The notes: a model not told the origin generated them from the sequence alone. A DNA stretch of 64,000 nucleotides from Salinibacterium sp. PAMC 21357 (GCF_000247645.1 NZ_AHWA01000006.1:434001-498000), one strand, 5' to 3'; positions 1 to 8,315 are shown, numbered from the stretch's first letter. Numbers and translations: made by a program.

Positions 1-12
1 CAGCAGCAAAGG

Positions 13-906
13 ATGTGGTTCTCTCTCGTGACTGAACTCCGCAGAATACTTCTTGATGGATACCCGACGCAGGTAACCCGCCATGGCGATACCCTCGTCG
101 CTGGCGATGGCCGCGAGGTGGGCGTCGACGATGCAATCCATTTGCCACCGACCGGGCCGAGCAAGATCATTGCCGTGCACTTGAACTATGCGAGTCGCAC
201 CGAAGAGTTCATGACGAAGCTGCCGTCGGCTCCGACGTACTTTCAGAAGCCGGTCACTGCCCTCAACGCTCACAAGGGTGATGTTGTGCGCCCCGAAGGC
301 TGCAAGTGGTTGAATTTCGAGGGTGAGATCGTCATCGTTATCGGCCGCACGTGTCGCAACGTGTCGCCCGAACAGGCCAGCGACTACATCGCGGGCTACT
401 CGATCGGTAACGACTACGGTTTGCACGATTTCCGGGACACGGATGCCGGTTCTATGCTGCGTGTCAAGGGCAGCGACACGCTCGCCCCGGTCGGTCCCGG
501 TCTCGTCACAGACTGGGATTTCCGTGGCAAGCAGTTGCGCACCATCGTGAACGGTGAGGTCAAGCAAGACGACAACACCGACAACATGGAGTGGGACATG
601 AACTACCTCGTGGCCGATATCGCGCGCACAATCACGCTGAGCCCCGGCGACATGCTGTTCTCGGGAACGCCTGCGTTCTCGCGTCCGGTTCAGCCTGGTG
701 ACGTCGTTGAGGTCGAAGTTGAAGGCCTGGGCAAGCTCACGAACCGTATCGTTACGGGCCCGACTGCGATCCGCACCGACGTGGGTGCACAGCCGACCCA
801 GAGTGAAGAGGTAATGTCGACGGCAATGGGTGGCGATTGGGAGTTCCGAGGCATTCGAACTCCGTCCAAGGATCTCTACCCGTCGAGAGTTGAGGAAAAA
901 CGATGA
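13..906 (+). CDS. Fumarylacetoacetate hydrolase (FAH) family protein
   Basis: The protein of up to 297 residues belongs to the FAH/HpcE superfamily. These are metal-dependent enzymes that cleave C-C bonds or decarboxylate/isomerise beta-keto acid products of aromatic and related catabolism. Visible family signatures are the segment around residues 98-108 (LNFEGEIVIVIGR), with a probable metal-ligand Glu, and the segment IAGYSIGNDYGLHDF (residues 125-139). SPGDMLFSGTPAF (residues 212-224) is the conserved C-terminal block. The frame is open to the left edge of the window, so the first codon is uncertain: ATG 13 or GTG 28 are possible, or the gene starts outside. It overlaps the ferredoxin start (903) by 4 bp, so the two are translationally coupled and probably belong to one degradative operon. 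The substrate cannot be told from sequence. Confidence 0.85.
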   Translation: MWFSLVTELRRILLDGYPTQVTRHGDTLVAGDGREVGVDDAIHLPPTGPSKIIAVHLNYASRTEEFMTKLPSAPTYFQKPVTALNAHKGDVVRPEGCKWLNFEGEIVIVIGRTCRNVSPEQASDYIAGYSIGNDYGLHDFRDTDAGSMLRVKGSDTLAPVGPGLVTDWDFRGKQLRTIVNGEVKQDDNTDNMEWDMNYLVADIARTITLSPGDMLFSGTPAFSRPVQPGDVVEVEVEGLGKLTNRIVTGPTAIRTDVGAQPTQSEEVMSTAMGGDWEFRGIRTPSKDLYPSRVEEKR

Positions 907-1094
907 TCAAAATCGAAGTCGACATGAACCAGTGCCAGCACTATGGTCAGTGCGTGTTTGAGGCACCCGACAACTTCAAGCTCAACGATGACGACAAACT
1001 TGAGTATGTGGCGGAAGCGCCTGACTCGGAGCGCGACAACATTGAAGCCGCTGTAGATGTGTGCCCGATGCAGGCAATTCGAATCGTCGAATAG
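903..1094 (+). CDS. Small ferredoxin, P450-type [3Fe-4S]/[4Fe-4S]
   Basis: The 63-residue acidic protein has cysteines at 11, 17 and 54, the last followed by Pro. Position 14, where a four-cysteine ferredoxin would have its second ligand, is Tyr (C-x2-Y-x2-C...CP). In actinobacteria, single-cluster ferredoxins with a non-Cys residue here are typical redox partners of cytochrome P450 enzymes and usually carry a 3Fe-4S cluster; assigning that here is inference. The gene overlaps the FAH gene upstream by 4 bp. Its TAG stop shares one base with the GTG start of the downstream reductase, so electron carrier and reductase are co-translated. No oxygenase is in the window; it would have to lie upstream. 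Confidence 0.9.
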   Translation: MIKIEVDMNQCQHYGQCVFEAPDNFKLNDDDKLEYVAEAPDSERDNIEAAVDVCPMQAIRIVE

Positions 1095-2320
1095 TGTCTG
1101 AGGCTAACCCCGCCGCACCGGTCGTTATTGTCGGTGCGGCGATGGGTGGGCTGCGCGCGGCGGAGTCCCTTCGTCGTTCGGGCTACACCGGTGCTATCCG
1201 GGTGGTTGGCGACGAACTTCATGCGCCGTATAACCGTCCGCCGCTGTCAAAAGAGGTGTTGGCCACTGACGTCACTCACGAGGCTGTCGCGTTTCCTTCG
1301 CGTGCCGAGATGGGCGATGTTGAGTGGATGCTGGGGGTGCGGGCATCCGCGGTCGATCTTGATGCTCGAACCCTGACCACTGACGACGGAAACGTGCAGC
1401 AGTGGCGTGCCCTGGTCATTGCAACGGGTCTGCGTGCTCGTCGCTTGGACTTTGCTCCGATCGCTGGCCGCCATGTTGTTCGTTCGCTGGATGACGCGAT
1501 GGCACTGCGTGCTGAGCTCACGCCGGGCGCGCGCGTGGTAGTTGTCGGTTCGGGCTTTTTAGGCTGCGAACTGAGCGCGACCGCTCGCAAGTTGGGCTGT
1601 GCAGTCACGATCGTGACGCCGAGTGCTGAGCCAATGATGCGGCCGCTTGGTGATCTGGTGGCGAAAGAGATGCGGCGCCGTCTCACCGAGGAGGGTGTAG
1701 AGATTTTCTCCGGCGTAAACGTTGCGGCAATCAACGGCGAGGCTTCGGTTGAGTCTGTCGAGCTGAGCGATGGCACCGTTGTGCCCGCCGATGTTGTGAT
1801 CGAGTCTGTTGGTTCTGATTGCAACACCGAATGGCTCGAGAGCACAGACCTCGATCTGAGCGATGGTGTGCTCGCCGACAACGCGATGCGTGCGGTCTCG
1901 ACGTCAGGTCTCGCTCGTGACGATGTCTACGTGGTTGGCGATATTGCGCGCTTCCCGAATCCCATGTTCGATGACGTTCCGCGTCGTATTGAGCACTGGA
2001 ATATCCCGACTGACACGGGTAAACGTGCTGGTGCCGTGCTGGCCGCGCACCTTGCTGATGACGGAACCTTCGCTGAGGTAGTCGCGAAGCCATTCGCTCC
2101 GATGCCGTCGTTCTGGTCAAACCAGTTCGAGATCAAGCTGCAGGCTTATGGACTGTTGGGTTTGGTGTCGGATGACGACATCCGTATCCTCGAGGGAGAC
2201 CTCACCGAGCAGGCTGCCGTTGGCTACTATCGCGACGGTCGCCTTGTCGGCGTTCTTGGAGTTGGCATGAAGGCCGCGCTGCTGCCGTATCGCAAGCAAA
2301 TCGCGGATGGCGGGTCGTAG
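1094..2320 (+). CDS. FAD-dependent ferredoxin reductase
   Basis: The 408-residue protein is of the BenD/rubredoxin-reductase-like class, passing electrons from NAD(P)H via FAD to ferredoxin. An N-terminal FAD-binding beta-alpha-beta motif is seen as VIVGAAMGG (about residues 10-18). A second nucleotide-binding motif VVVVGSGFLGCE lies near residue 150, and the flavin-binding VYVVGDIARF block is near residue 280. The GTG start at 1094 is preferred over the upstream ATG at 1061, because only GTG gives the family's normal N-terminus and it directly overlaps the ferredoxin stop (TAGTG). It likely reduces the adjacent ferredoxin to drive an oxygenase outside the window. Confidence 0.9.
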   Translation: MSEANPAAPVVIVGAAMGGLRAAESLRRSGYTGAIRVVGDELHAPYNRPPLSKEVLATDVTHEAVAFPSRAEMGDVEWMLGVRASAVDLDARTLTTDDGNVQQWRALVIATGLRARRLDFAPIAGRHVVRSLDDAMALRAELTPGARVVVVGSGFLGCELSATARKLGCAVTIVTPSAEPMMRPLGDLVAKEMRRRLTEEGVEIFSGVNVAAINGEASVESVELSDGTVVPADVVIESVGSDCNTEWLESTDLDLSDGVLADNAMRAVSTSGLARDDVYVVGDIARFPNPMFDDVPRRIEHWNIPTDTGKRAGAVLAAHLADDGTFAEVVAKPFAPMPSFWSNQFEIKLQAYGLLGLVSDDDIRILEGDLTEQAAVGYYRDGRLVGVLGVGMKAALLPYRKQIADGGS

Positions 2321-2329
2321 GCTGGGGTT

Positions 2330-3145
2330 ATGACTTCCGCTTCGAGTATCGCTGTTGCCCAGTTTGCTTCCGGTGCCGATCGCGAGCAGAACATTGCCAC
2401 GATCACGGAGCTTGCTGAGCGCGCGGCATCCCGGGGTGCCAGCTTTGTGGTTTTCCCGGAATACTCGTCCTATTTCACCCCGACGATGGGCGACGATTGG
2501 TTGGCGGCAGCGGAGCCTCTCGACGGGCCATTCGTTCAGGCGCTAACGTCATTGGCGCAACGCCTGCGCATTCATGTCGCTGCCGGAATGTTGGAGTCGA
2601 GTGACGAAATCGGTCGCTTCTCAAACACCCTCGTGGCCATTGCGCCAACCGGCGCTGTGGTTGCGACCTACCGCAAACAGCACCTCTACGATGCCTTCGG
2701 TCAGCGCGAATCTGATTGGGTTATCCCCGGCTCGATTGGGGAGCCAGAGACTTTTGCCTGGGAAGGCTTCACCGTCGGGTTGCAAACTTGCTACGACATC
2801 CGTTTTCCTGAGGTGTCTCGCCGTCTGGTGGATGCTGGAGCCAACCTCATTGTTGTGCCGGCCGAGTGGGTGCGTGGCCCGCTGAAGGAGTACCACTGGC
2901 GCACTCTGCTCACGGCACGCGCCATCGAGAACACTGTCTTTCTCGCGGCCGCTGATCACGCTCCGCCGATTGGTGTCGGCAACAGTATGGTCGTAGACCC
3001 CATGGGCGTGGAGCTTGTGACGATTGGCGAAAGCACGGATGTTGCTGTCGCTCACATCGAGCTGGCTCGCCTTGACGAGGTGCGGGCGATCAATCCCGCG
3101 CTCGAGTTGCGGCGCTACGAAGTGCGACCGCGCGACGAGCGCTAA
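2330..3145 (+). CDS. Carbon-nitrogen hydrolase (nitrilase superfamily)
   Basis: The 271-residue single-domain amidase has the Glu-Lys-Cys triad readable as Glu44 (FPEYS), Lys116 (YRKQHLYD) and Cys154 (QTCYDIRFPE). The YDIRFPE context is typical of the omega-amidase/Nit2-like branch, which hydrolyses small dicarboxylic amides such as alpha-ketoglutaramate. The exact substrate is inference. It starts 10 bp after the reductase and is probably the last gene of the same operon. It may process an amide intermediate of the pathway or be a general amide repair enzyme. Confidence 0.88.
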   Translation: MTSASSIAVAQFASGADREQNIATITELAERAASRGASFVVFPEYSSYFTPTMGDDWLAAAEPLDGPFVQALTSLAQRLRIHVAAGMLESSDEIGRFSNTLVAIAPTGAVVATYRKQHLYDAFGQRESDWVIPGSIGEPETFAWEGFTVGLQTCYDIRFPEVSRRLVDAGANLIVVPAEWVRGPLKEYHWRTLLTARAIENTVFLAAADHAPPIGVGNSMVVDPMGVELVTIGESTDVAVAHIELARLDEVRAINPALELRRYEVRPRDER

Positions 3146-3193
3146 CTGCAGAGGAGTGGTGCTGAACTGATTCGCCTGCGACTGGCGTCAGCT

Positions 3194-3541
3194 TTAGGAC
3201 GCTAGCGGTGGGCGAACTCGCTCGCTGGTGCCGCGTGCGAGAGCCGTGCTGGCGTTGCTGTTGTCGGTTCTGCTGCTGTTATCGGCGTGGTGAAGTTCGG
3301 GTTCGCGGATTTCGGCCCACACTGCATCGAGGGAGAGTCCGATTGCATCGGCGATGGCGGCGATGGTGGGGAAGGCAGGGGTCGCGATTCGGCCGGTTTC
3401 GATCTTGCGCAAGGTTTCTGGGGAGATACCCGCCTCGAGTGCTGTGTGCAGCATTGAGCGTTCGCCGCGTCCACGTCGAAGGAGCGCGCCGAGGCGTTTT
3501 CCGCGTTCGACTTCTGTGGGGTTGAGGGGCAGGCGTACCAT
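3194..3541 (-). CDS. XRE-family HTH transcriptional regulator
   Basis: The 115-residue protein has a single helix-turn-helix at residues 14-72. The recognition region reads AGISPETLRKIETGRIATPAF and is followed by AIADAIGLSLDAV. The C-terminal 40 residues are polar and probably disordered (Asn/Ser/Thr rich). It is divergent from the methionine aminopeptidase gene, and a perfect 9-bp inverted repeat lies 10-37 bp upstream of its start. Autoregulation, and control of map, are therefore plausible. No effector domain is present. Confidence 0.85.
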   Translation of the reverse strand: MVRLPLNPTEVERGKRLGALLRRGRGERSMLHTALEAGISPETLRKIETGRIATPAFPTIAAIADAIGLSLDAVWAEIREPELHHADNSSRTDNSNASTALARGTSERVRPPLAS

Positions 3542-3550
3542 GCCATGATC

Positions 3551-3578
3551 CTATACCGGGATAATATGGCCGGTATAG
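3551..3578. promoter_or_regulatory. Candidate operator of the XRE regulator
   Basis: A perfect inverted repeat CTATACCGG (3551-3559) / CCGGTATAG (3570-3578) is separated by 10 bp containing GATAAT, a possible -10 element. It sits in the divergent region between the XRE gene and map. A further CGGTAT half-site occurs at 3591-3596. Symmetry and position suggest autoregulatory binding; the binding protein is inferred. Confidence 0.6.
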
Positions 3579-3635
3579 TTATTGGGATAGCGGTATGCGA
3601 TCGCAGTATGTGACGGCAGTGTGCGAGGGGCGCGA

Positions 3636-4406
3636 ATGATTGAAATATTGAATCCCAGCGAGTTGAGCCAAGCACGAGAGTCGGGTGGTCTGGTCGCGCA
3701 TATTTTGCAGACAGTAAAGAGCCGCGCCATTGTGGGCACGAACCTGTTGGATATCGACCGGTGGGCGCAGTCGATGATTCTCGAGGCGGGGGCGACATCC
3801 TGTTATGTCGACTATGCGCCGTCGTTCGGACGTGGCCCCTTTGGTCACTACATTTGCACCTCGGTCAATGACGCTGTGCTTCATGGTTTACCCCACGATT
3901 ACACGCTCGCTGACGGGGACCTTCTTACCCTTGATCTTGCGGTGATCCTCGGTGGCGTCGCGGCGGACTCGGCGATTAGTTTCGTTGTGGGGGCGACGCA
4001 GCCGGTGGAGAGCCTCGCGATGATCGCGGCCACGCAGCGTGCTTTGAGCGCGGGAATCGCCGCTGCCGGGCCCGGCGCGCGAATCGGCGACATTTCGCAC
4101 GCTATCGGATCGGTGCTGAGCGCTGCCGGGTATCCGATCAATATGGAGTTCGGTGGCCACGGCATCGGTTCTACGATGCACCAAGATCCGCATGTGGCGA
4201 ACGATGGTCGCCCGGGCCGCGGGTACACGTTGCGCCCGGGGCTGTTGCTTGCTCTTGAGCCCTGGGTGATGGCCGATACGTCTGAACTCGTCACGGATGC
4301 GGATGGCTGGACTTTGCGCAGTGCGACCGGTTGCCGCACCGCTCACAGCGAGCACACGATTGCGATTACGGATGACGGCGCTGAAATCCTTACCGTCGTT
4401 CCTTAG
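3636..4406 (+). CDS. map: Type I methionine aminopeptidase
   Basis: The 256-residue pita-bread metallopeptidase removes initiator Met from nascent proteins. All five metal ligands are visible: Asp100 and Asp111 (LTLDLAVILGGVAADSA), His175 (GGHGIGSTMH), Glu208 (LALEPW) and Glu239 (SEHTIAIT). His83 matches the conserved active-site His. ATG 3636 is chosen over ATG 3621 because it has GAGGGGCG just upstream and gives the family N-terminus. The protein lacks the N-terminal zinc/SH3 extension. Pairing with a divergent XRE regulator suggests this is a regulated accessory copy, with another map elsewhere; that is inference. Confidence 0.92.
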   Translation: MIEILNPSELSQARESGGLVAHILQTVKSRAIVGTNLLDIDRWAQSMILEAGATSCYVDYAPSFGRGPFGHYICTSVNDAVLHGLPHDYTLADGDLLTLDLAVILGGVAADSAISFVVGATQPVESLAMIAATQRALSAGIAAAGPGARIGDISHAIGSVLSAAGYPINMEFGGHGIGSTMHQDPHVANDGRPGRGYTLRPGLLLALEPWVMADTSELVTDADGWTLRSATGCRTAHSEHTIAITDDGAEILTVVP

Positions 4407-4457
4407 TGGCGCAGCTTCACTTCCGATAGTTGCGCGGCGGCGGCCGATCGAGCAGAG
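4403..4457 (-). pseudogene. Remnant of an aminotransferase 3' end
   Basis: Read on the minus strand, these bases encode ARSAAAAQLSEVKLRH followed by a stop. The intact aminotransferase at 8912-10114 ends DRAAAQLAGMKLRH and a stop. The DNA similarity is clear over about 50 bp and fades upstream. No start or upstream domain is present, so it looks like a vestigial gene end left by deletion or duplication. Its stop overlaps the map stop codon. Confidence 0.5.
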
Positions 4458-4481
4458 CCACCCCTAGCTTCGCCGTGCAGA

Positions 4482-4512
4482 CGGTGAGACACACCAGCGT
4501 GTCGTCTCACCG
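4482..4512. terminator. Bidirectional terminator hairpin
   Basis: CGGTGAGACACAC (4482-4494), a CAGC loop, then GTGT-C-GTCTCACCG (4499-4512) forms a 13-bp stem with one bulged C. It lies between the convergent map and TIM-barrel genes. There is no strong U-tract on either side. Confidence 0.6.
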
Positions 4513-4521
4513 CCAGCGCAG

Positions 4522-5355
4522 TTACTTCTTGTCGATCTGGATGCTCGTGAAGCGTCGAGTTTGCTCGGCGATGGCTACCTCGGTGGGAAGTCGCTCGATC
4601 GACGAAGCACCGAAGAACCCCTGCACCCCGGTGGTGCGATCAAGAACGTACTTGGCATCATCGGGTTCGGCGATGGGCCCGCCATGGCACAGCACGATGA
4701 TGTCGGGGCTCACCGCGTGCGCAGCGTCGGCGATTGCCTGCACCCGAGTCACGGCTTCGTCGAGAGTCAACGTAGTTTTGGCGCCAATAGTGCCGCTCGA
4801 CGTGAGGCCCATGTGCGCGACAAGTACGTCAGCGCCGGCTTCGGTCATCGCGACCGCTTGTTCTTCGTCAAAGACATAGGGCGTCGTCAGAAGATCACGT
4901 TCGTGGGCGAGACGAATCATCTCAACCTCGAGCGCAAATCCCATGCCCGTTTCTTCGAGGTTCTGGCGGAACACTCCGTCGTAGAGACCCACCGTGGGAA
5001 AGTTTTGCACTCCGGTGAAACCCATACGCTTCAAGTCGTCCAGAAAGACGTCCATTTTTCTGAACGGGTCGGTGCCACACACACCAGCCTGCACTGGAGT
5101 GTTCTCGACGATCGGCAGAACTTCGGCGGCCATTTCAACGACGATGGCATTCGCGTCGCCGTAGGGCAGGAGCCCGGCCAATGAGCCGCGTCCGGCCATC
5201 CGATACCGTCCCGAGTTGTAAATGATGATCAGGTCGATGCCGCCCTTTTCGGCGGCTTTGGCGGAGAGCCCGGTACCAGCGCCGCCCCCGATAATGGCGC
5301 GGCCTTCTGCAGAGGCTGCCCGGAAACGTTCGAGTGCTTCAGCTTTGTCAATCAT
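4522..5355 (-). CDS. Phosphoenolpyruvate hydrolase-like TIM-barrel protein (Tm-1 C-terminal type)
   Basis: The 277-residue protein matches the family annotated as phosphoenolpyruvate hydrolase-like or IGPS-like TIM barrel, equivalent to the C-terminal half of the tomato Tm-1 protein. Glycine-rich strand ends such as IIGGGAGTG (residues 16-24), [11 protein letters not shown] and VLCHGGPI mark phosphate-binding loops. ATG 5355 is preferred, with AGGAG 7 bp upstream; the frame continues further upstream only as a shadow of the previous gene. The start lies inside the end of the UPF0261 gene (8-bp overlap), so the two products are co-translated and probably act together. The biochemical reaction of the bacterial pair is not established. 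Confidence 0.88.
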   Translation of the reverse strand: MIDKAEALERFRAASAEGRAIIGGGAGTGLSAKAAEKGGIDLIIIYNSGRYRMAGRGSLAGLLPYGDANAIVVEMAAEVLPIVENTPVQAGVCGTDPFRKMDVFLDDLKRMGFTGVQNFPTVGLYDGVFRQNLEETGMGFALEVEMIRLAHERDLLTTPYVFDEEQAVAMTEAGADVLVAHMGLTSSGTIGAKTTLTLDEAVTRVQAIADAAHAVSPDIIVLCHGGPIAEPDDAKYVLDRTTGVQGFFGASSIERLPTEVAIAEQTRRFTSIQIDKK

Positions 5356-6595
5356 TAACTTTCTCCTGTTGTTGTGTGGTGATAAGGCGGTGGAGTGCAT
5401 GAGCGGCGAGCGCGCCGAAACCCGCGTCGTTGATCGCTTGGTCGACCTCATGAACGGGAACCGTTGACCCCGTTAGTCCCTCCCGCAGCGCCGAAATGAG
5501 AGCGCCCTCAGCGGCGTCATCATCGAAAGGGCCTCCGGCGACGGAGAGTCCCGAAACGCCGCGCAACGGAATAAACACCTCGGTAGGGGCATCCACGTCT
5601 CGAAGCTTTGAGGCGATTGTTTCTCCGATTGTGCGCGCCTCTTCTGGGGTGGTGCGCATGAGCGTAACGGTCGGGTTATGCACGACGAACGTACGATCAG
5701 CGAACTGTGGGGGAACTGTGGCCTTGGGGCCAAAGTTCACCATATCGGTGGCGCCAGTGCTCACAACTTGGGGGATCCCAGCCTTTCCCGCTGCGGTGAG
5801 GCGATCGGGGCCTGCGGTGAGCACTCCACCAACGATCTCGTCAGTGATTTCCGTCGTCGTCAGATCGAGCACCCCGGCCAGGTGACCTGACTCGGCAAGC
5901 TTTTCCATCGACCGTCCGCCGGAGCCCGTGGCATGAAAGACGAGAACTTCATAGCCAAGATCGATCAGCGTGGCGCGGGCTTCGTTGGCGGCAGGGGTAG
6001 TGAGCCCAAACATCGTCATGCCGATGAGTGGCCTGTCATTGCCCTCGGCGGCTTTCAGAACGGCGGCACGGCCTTCAGCCATTCCGGCTGCTGCGCGAGC
6101 GGCATTGCCGAAGATCACGCGGGAGAGCCGATTGAGGCCAGCGACATCAACGACGGAATACATCATTGTTGAGTCGACTTCGCCGACATACGCCGACACA
6201 TCGCCCGCTGCCATTGTCGAGACCAGCACCTTCGGGAAACCGATCGGCAGTGCTTGCATTGCTGCCGCAGCCACCGAGGAGCCGCCAGATCCACCAAGGG
6301 CGAGAATCGCGTCAATGCGGCCAGCCGCCGCTAGCGCGGGTACCACTATCGCGGCACCTTTCGCCATCGTGCTGACCATCGCGCCGCGATCTCGTACCCG
6401 GCGCAATTCTTCTAGGTCTCCGCCGCCGGCGGCGGCAATTTCTTCTGCAGTAACTTCGGGATCAGCAATGCCACCCTCGAACCCGCCGACGTCGATCATG
6501 AGGGTAGAAACGCCCGCATTTTCCACGGCAGCCCTCACAAATTCGTACTCCTCGGCCTTGGTATCAAAAGTGCCTAATATGCCTACAGTTGCCAT
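5348..6595 (-). CDS. UPF0261 / Tm-1-like ATP-binding domain protein
   Basis: The 415-residue protein corresponds to the N-terminal half of plant Tm-1 (UPF0261 family). The start [21 protein letters not shown] is the family hallmark, and [20 protein letters not shown] (from about residue 97) is a conserved Gly/Ser-rich ligand-binding loop. Tomato Tm-1 binds tobamovirus replication protein and its N-terminal part binds ATP; the bacterial function is unknown. The start is supported by AAAGGAG 7 bp upstream. It forms an operon with the TIM-barrel gene and is divergent from a MocR-type regulator likely to control it. Confidence 0.9.
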   Translation of the reverse strand: MATVGILGTFDTKAEEYEFVRAAVENAGVSTLMIDVGGFEGGIADPEVTAEEIAAAGGGDLEELRRVRDRGAMVSTMAKGAAIVVPALAAAGRIDAILALGGSGGSSVAAAAMQALPIGFPKVLVSTMAAGDVSAYVGEVDSTMMYSVVDVAGLNRLSRVIFGNAARAAAGMAEGRAAVLKAAEGNDRPLIGMTMFGLTTPAANEARATLIDLGYEVLVFHATGSGGRSMEKLAESGHLAGVLDLTTTEITDEIVGGVLTAGPDRLTAAGKAGIPQVVSTGATDMVNFGPKATVPPQFADRTFVVHNPTVTLMRTTPEEARTIGETIASKLRDVDAPTEVFIPLRGVSGLSVAGGPFDDDAAEGALISALREGLTGSTVPVHEVDQAINDAGFGALAAHALHRLITTQQQEKVND

Positions 6596-6626
6596 TAAAT
6601 CGCTCCTTTGCGTCTATTGGTCGCCC

Positions 6627-6682
6627 GTACACTCTCGTACCACTCCGCGGCGGTCATTGGGCCATTCGCACACCTTTGGCCC
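6627..6682. promoter_or_regulatory. Candidate MocR binding region
   Basis: The 103-bp divergent region holds a tandem 10-bp direct repeat, GTACACTCTC/GTACCACTCC (6627-6646). It also holds an inverted repeat GGGCCA (6659-6664) / TGGCCC (6677-6682) with a 12-bp spacer. MocR/PdxR-type regulators often bind direct repeats near their own start. Assignment to the adjacent regulator is inference. Confidence 0.4.
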
Positions 6683-6698
6683 TATCGATGATTTCATC

Positions 6699-8144
6699 AT
6701 GACTACAGTTATCAACATCATGGTGGGCAATGCTGCAGAAACTCAGAGTAGAAGGGTCCCTGCCCAAGAACTCGCGCGACTCATCACTGGCTGGGCAAGC
6801 ACCGATGACACCCAGCGGGTCGGGTTGGCCGATTCCCTGGCCGACGCGATTCGAGAAACTATCGTCTCCGGCGCACTCTCCGATGGTGCCAAGCTTCCCG
6901 CCCAACGACCGCTCGCGATCGAGCTAGGAGTGTCGAGAGGCACCGTTGCGGCAGCATTCGACATCCTTGTCGCGCAAGAGTATTGCGTCGCTGCGACCGG
7001 GTCCGGAACGCGTGTTCGTCGGCGCAACCATGGGCACGCGGGATGGACCAGTTATAGTCGCGTCAGCACCACCACCTCGCACACGCCTGCTCTCGACCTG
7101 CGCAGTTCCGCCCTCACGGGCCTCGACCTGGTTGCGGAGGCGTGGGGAGAGTTCGACCGTGATTCTCTCGGCAGCCTCCTGCGCACCGATGGCTATTTCC
7201 CTTCGGGCCTGACCGTTTTGCGGGAAGCAATTGCCACACGACTCAGCGTGGATGGCACTCCGACCGCTCCCGAGCAGATCCTTGTTACTGCTGGCGCGCA
7301 GCAGGCTTTGTGGCTTGTTGCCCACGTTCTCACGGGCCCCGGTGACAAAGTTCTTTTAGAAGATCCCAGCTATCGAGGCGCACTCGAAGCATTTGCGGAT
7401 GCCGGTGCTCGCCTCATCGGCGTGCCAATGGAAAACGGAGCGGTTAACCCTCACGCGCTTGCGGGTTTGATGCGCCATCGTCCTCGGTTGTTGTACTGCC
7501 AGACCGGAATTCACAATCCGACAGGGTCAGGGATGTCGGTCGGCCACCGGCAGGAACTCGCGGCGCAACTGACGTCACTGGGGCTTCTCGCTGTTGAAGA
7601 TTGCTGTTCTGCCGATCTCACTCTGGACGGTCCGACAGCAGCACCGGGGCTTGCCGCTCTGATGGATCCGGATGACATCATCTCGATCGGCACGCTGTCG
7701 AAGCTTTTCTGGGGCGGTCTAAGAATCGGGTGGATTCGCACGGGGGAGCGCATGATTCGGCGCCTCACCACGGCGAAGAAAGCATTAGACCTTTCCTGTC
7801 CTGTTCCAGAACAGTTGCTGGCGACGGCTCTCATTGAGCGGGTCCCCGAAGCGAGGCGCCTGCGTCGAGCCCAGCTTCAGCTGAGTTATTCAGAATTGTC
7901 GGAGTTTCTGACCATCAATTTTCCTCAGTGGCGCTGGGAGCGCCCGCGTGGTGGTTCGGGGCTGTGGATTGATATCGGCTCCGACGCGAACGCTTTTGCG
8001 GCTCGCGCCGCCGCTCACGGGGTGACGTTTACGATCGGGTCTACGTTTTCGCCCCACGACCGCTTCGGCTCTTTCATTCGGCTACCGCTGGGGCGAGATT
8101 CGGGCTCAGTTGAGGCCGCGCTGTCGTTGCTGACGCCGAAATAG
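6699..8144 (+). CDS. MocR-type GntR/aminotransferase fusion regulator
   Basis: The 481-residue protein has a GntR winged helix at about residues 40-110 (LADAIRETIVSGALSDGAKLP..RPLAIELGVSRGTVAAAF) fused to a fold-type I PLP-dependent aminotransferase domain. The PLP lysine lies in SIGTLSKLFWGGLRIGW, and HNPTGSGMS is the conserved PLP/substrate-binding turn. Such regulators bind PLP plus an amino-compound effector. ATG 6699 is chosen; the frame stays open far upstream only as a shadow of the opposite UPF0261 gene, and ATG 6720 is an alternative. The divergent arrangement implies control of the UPF0261/TIM-barrel operon. Confidence 0.88.
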   Translation: MTTVINIMVGNAAETQSRRVPAQELARLITGWASTDDTQRVGLADSLADAIRETIVSGALSDGAKLPAQRPLAIELGVSRGTVAAAFDILVAQEYCVAATGSGTRVRRRNHGHAGWTSYSRVSTTTSHTPALDLRSSALTGLDLVAEAWGEFDRDSLGSLLRTDGYFPSGLTVLREAIATRLSVDGTPTAPEQILVTAGAQQALWLVAHVLTGPGDKVLLEDPSYRGALEAFADAGARLIGVPMENGAVNPHALAGLMRHRPRLLYCQTGIHNPTGSGMSVGHRQELAAQLTSLGLLAVEDCCSADLTLDGPTAAPGLAALMDPDDIISIGTLSKLFWGGLRIGWIRTGERMIRRLTTAKKALDLSCPVPEQLLATALIERVPEARRLRRAQLQLSYSELSEFLTINFPQWRWERPRGGSGLWIDIGSDANAFAARAAAHGVTFTIGSTFSPHDRFGSFIRLPLGRDSGSVEAALSLLTPK

Positions 8145-8258
8145 AGGCTCACCGGTCCATTAGGTGAAGAGTGGCCTATAGCGTGCCGAACTCTCCCAAC
8201 AGACTGGGAACAGATCGAACCCGATCGGTATCCACTGTCCTCAAGGAGATATGCAACG

Positions 8259-8315
8259 ATGCTTTCCTCTCGAACTTCCATTGCCCCGACTCAGGTCGCG
8301 GGGTGCCGCGCATGA
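8259..8315 (+). CDS. Putative 18-residue leader ORF upstream of the DUF1097 gene
   Basis: ATG 8259 is preceded by AAGGAG (8243-8248), the best ribosome-binding site in this area. It opens a short frame MLSSRTSIAPTQVAGCRA. Its TGA (8313-8315) overlaps the ATG of the DUF1097 gene (8312-8314) as ATGA. The downstream ATG has no good Shine-Dalgarno sequence of its own. This supports translational coupling through a leader peptide; no homologue is known to me. Confidence 0.4.
   Translation: MLSSRTSIAPTQVAGCRA

Noticed and set aside
5970-6698. Upstream extension of the MocR frame by about 240 codons
   Set aside because: It lies opposite the UPF0261 gene and has no family similarity; the MocR protein starts at 6699.
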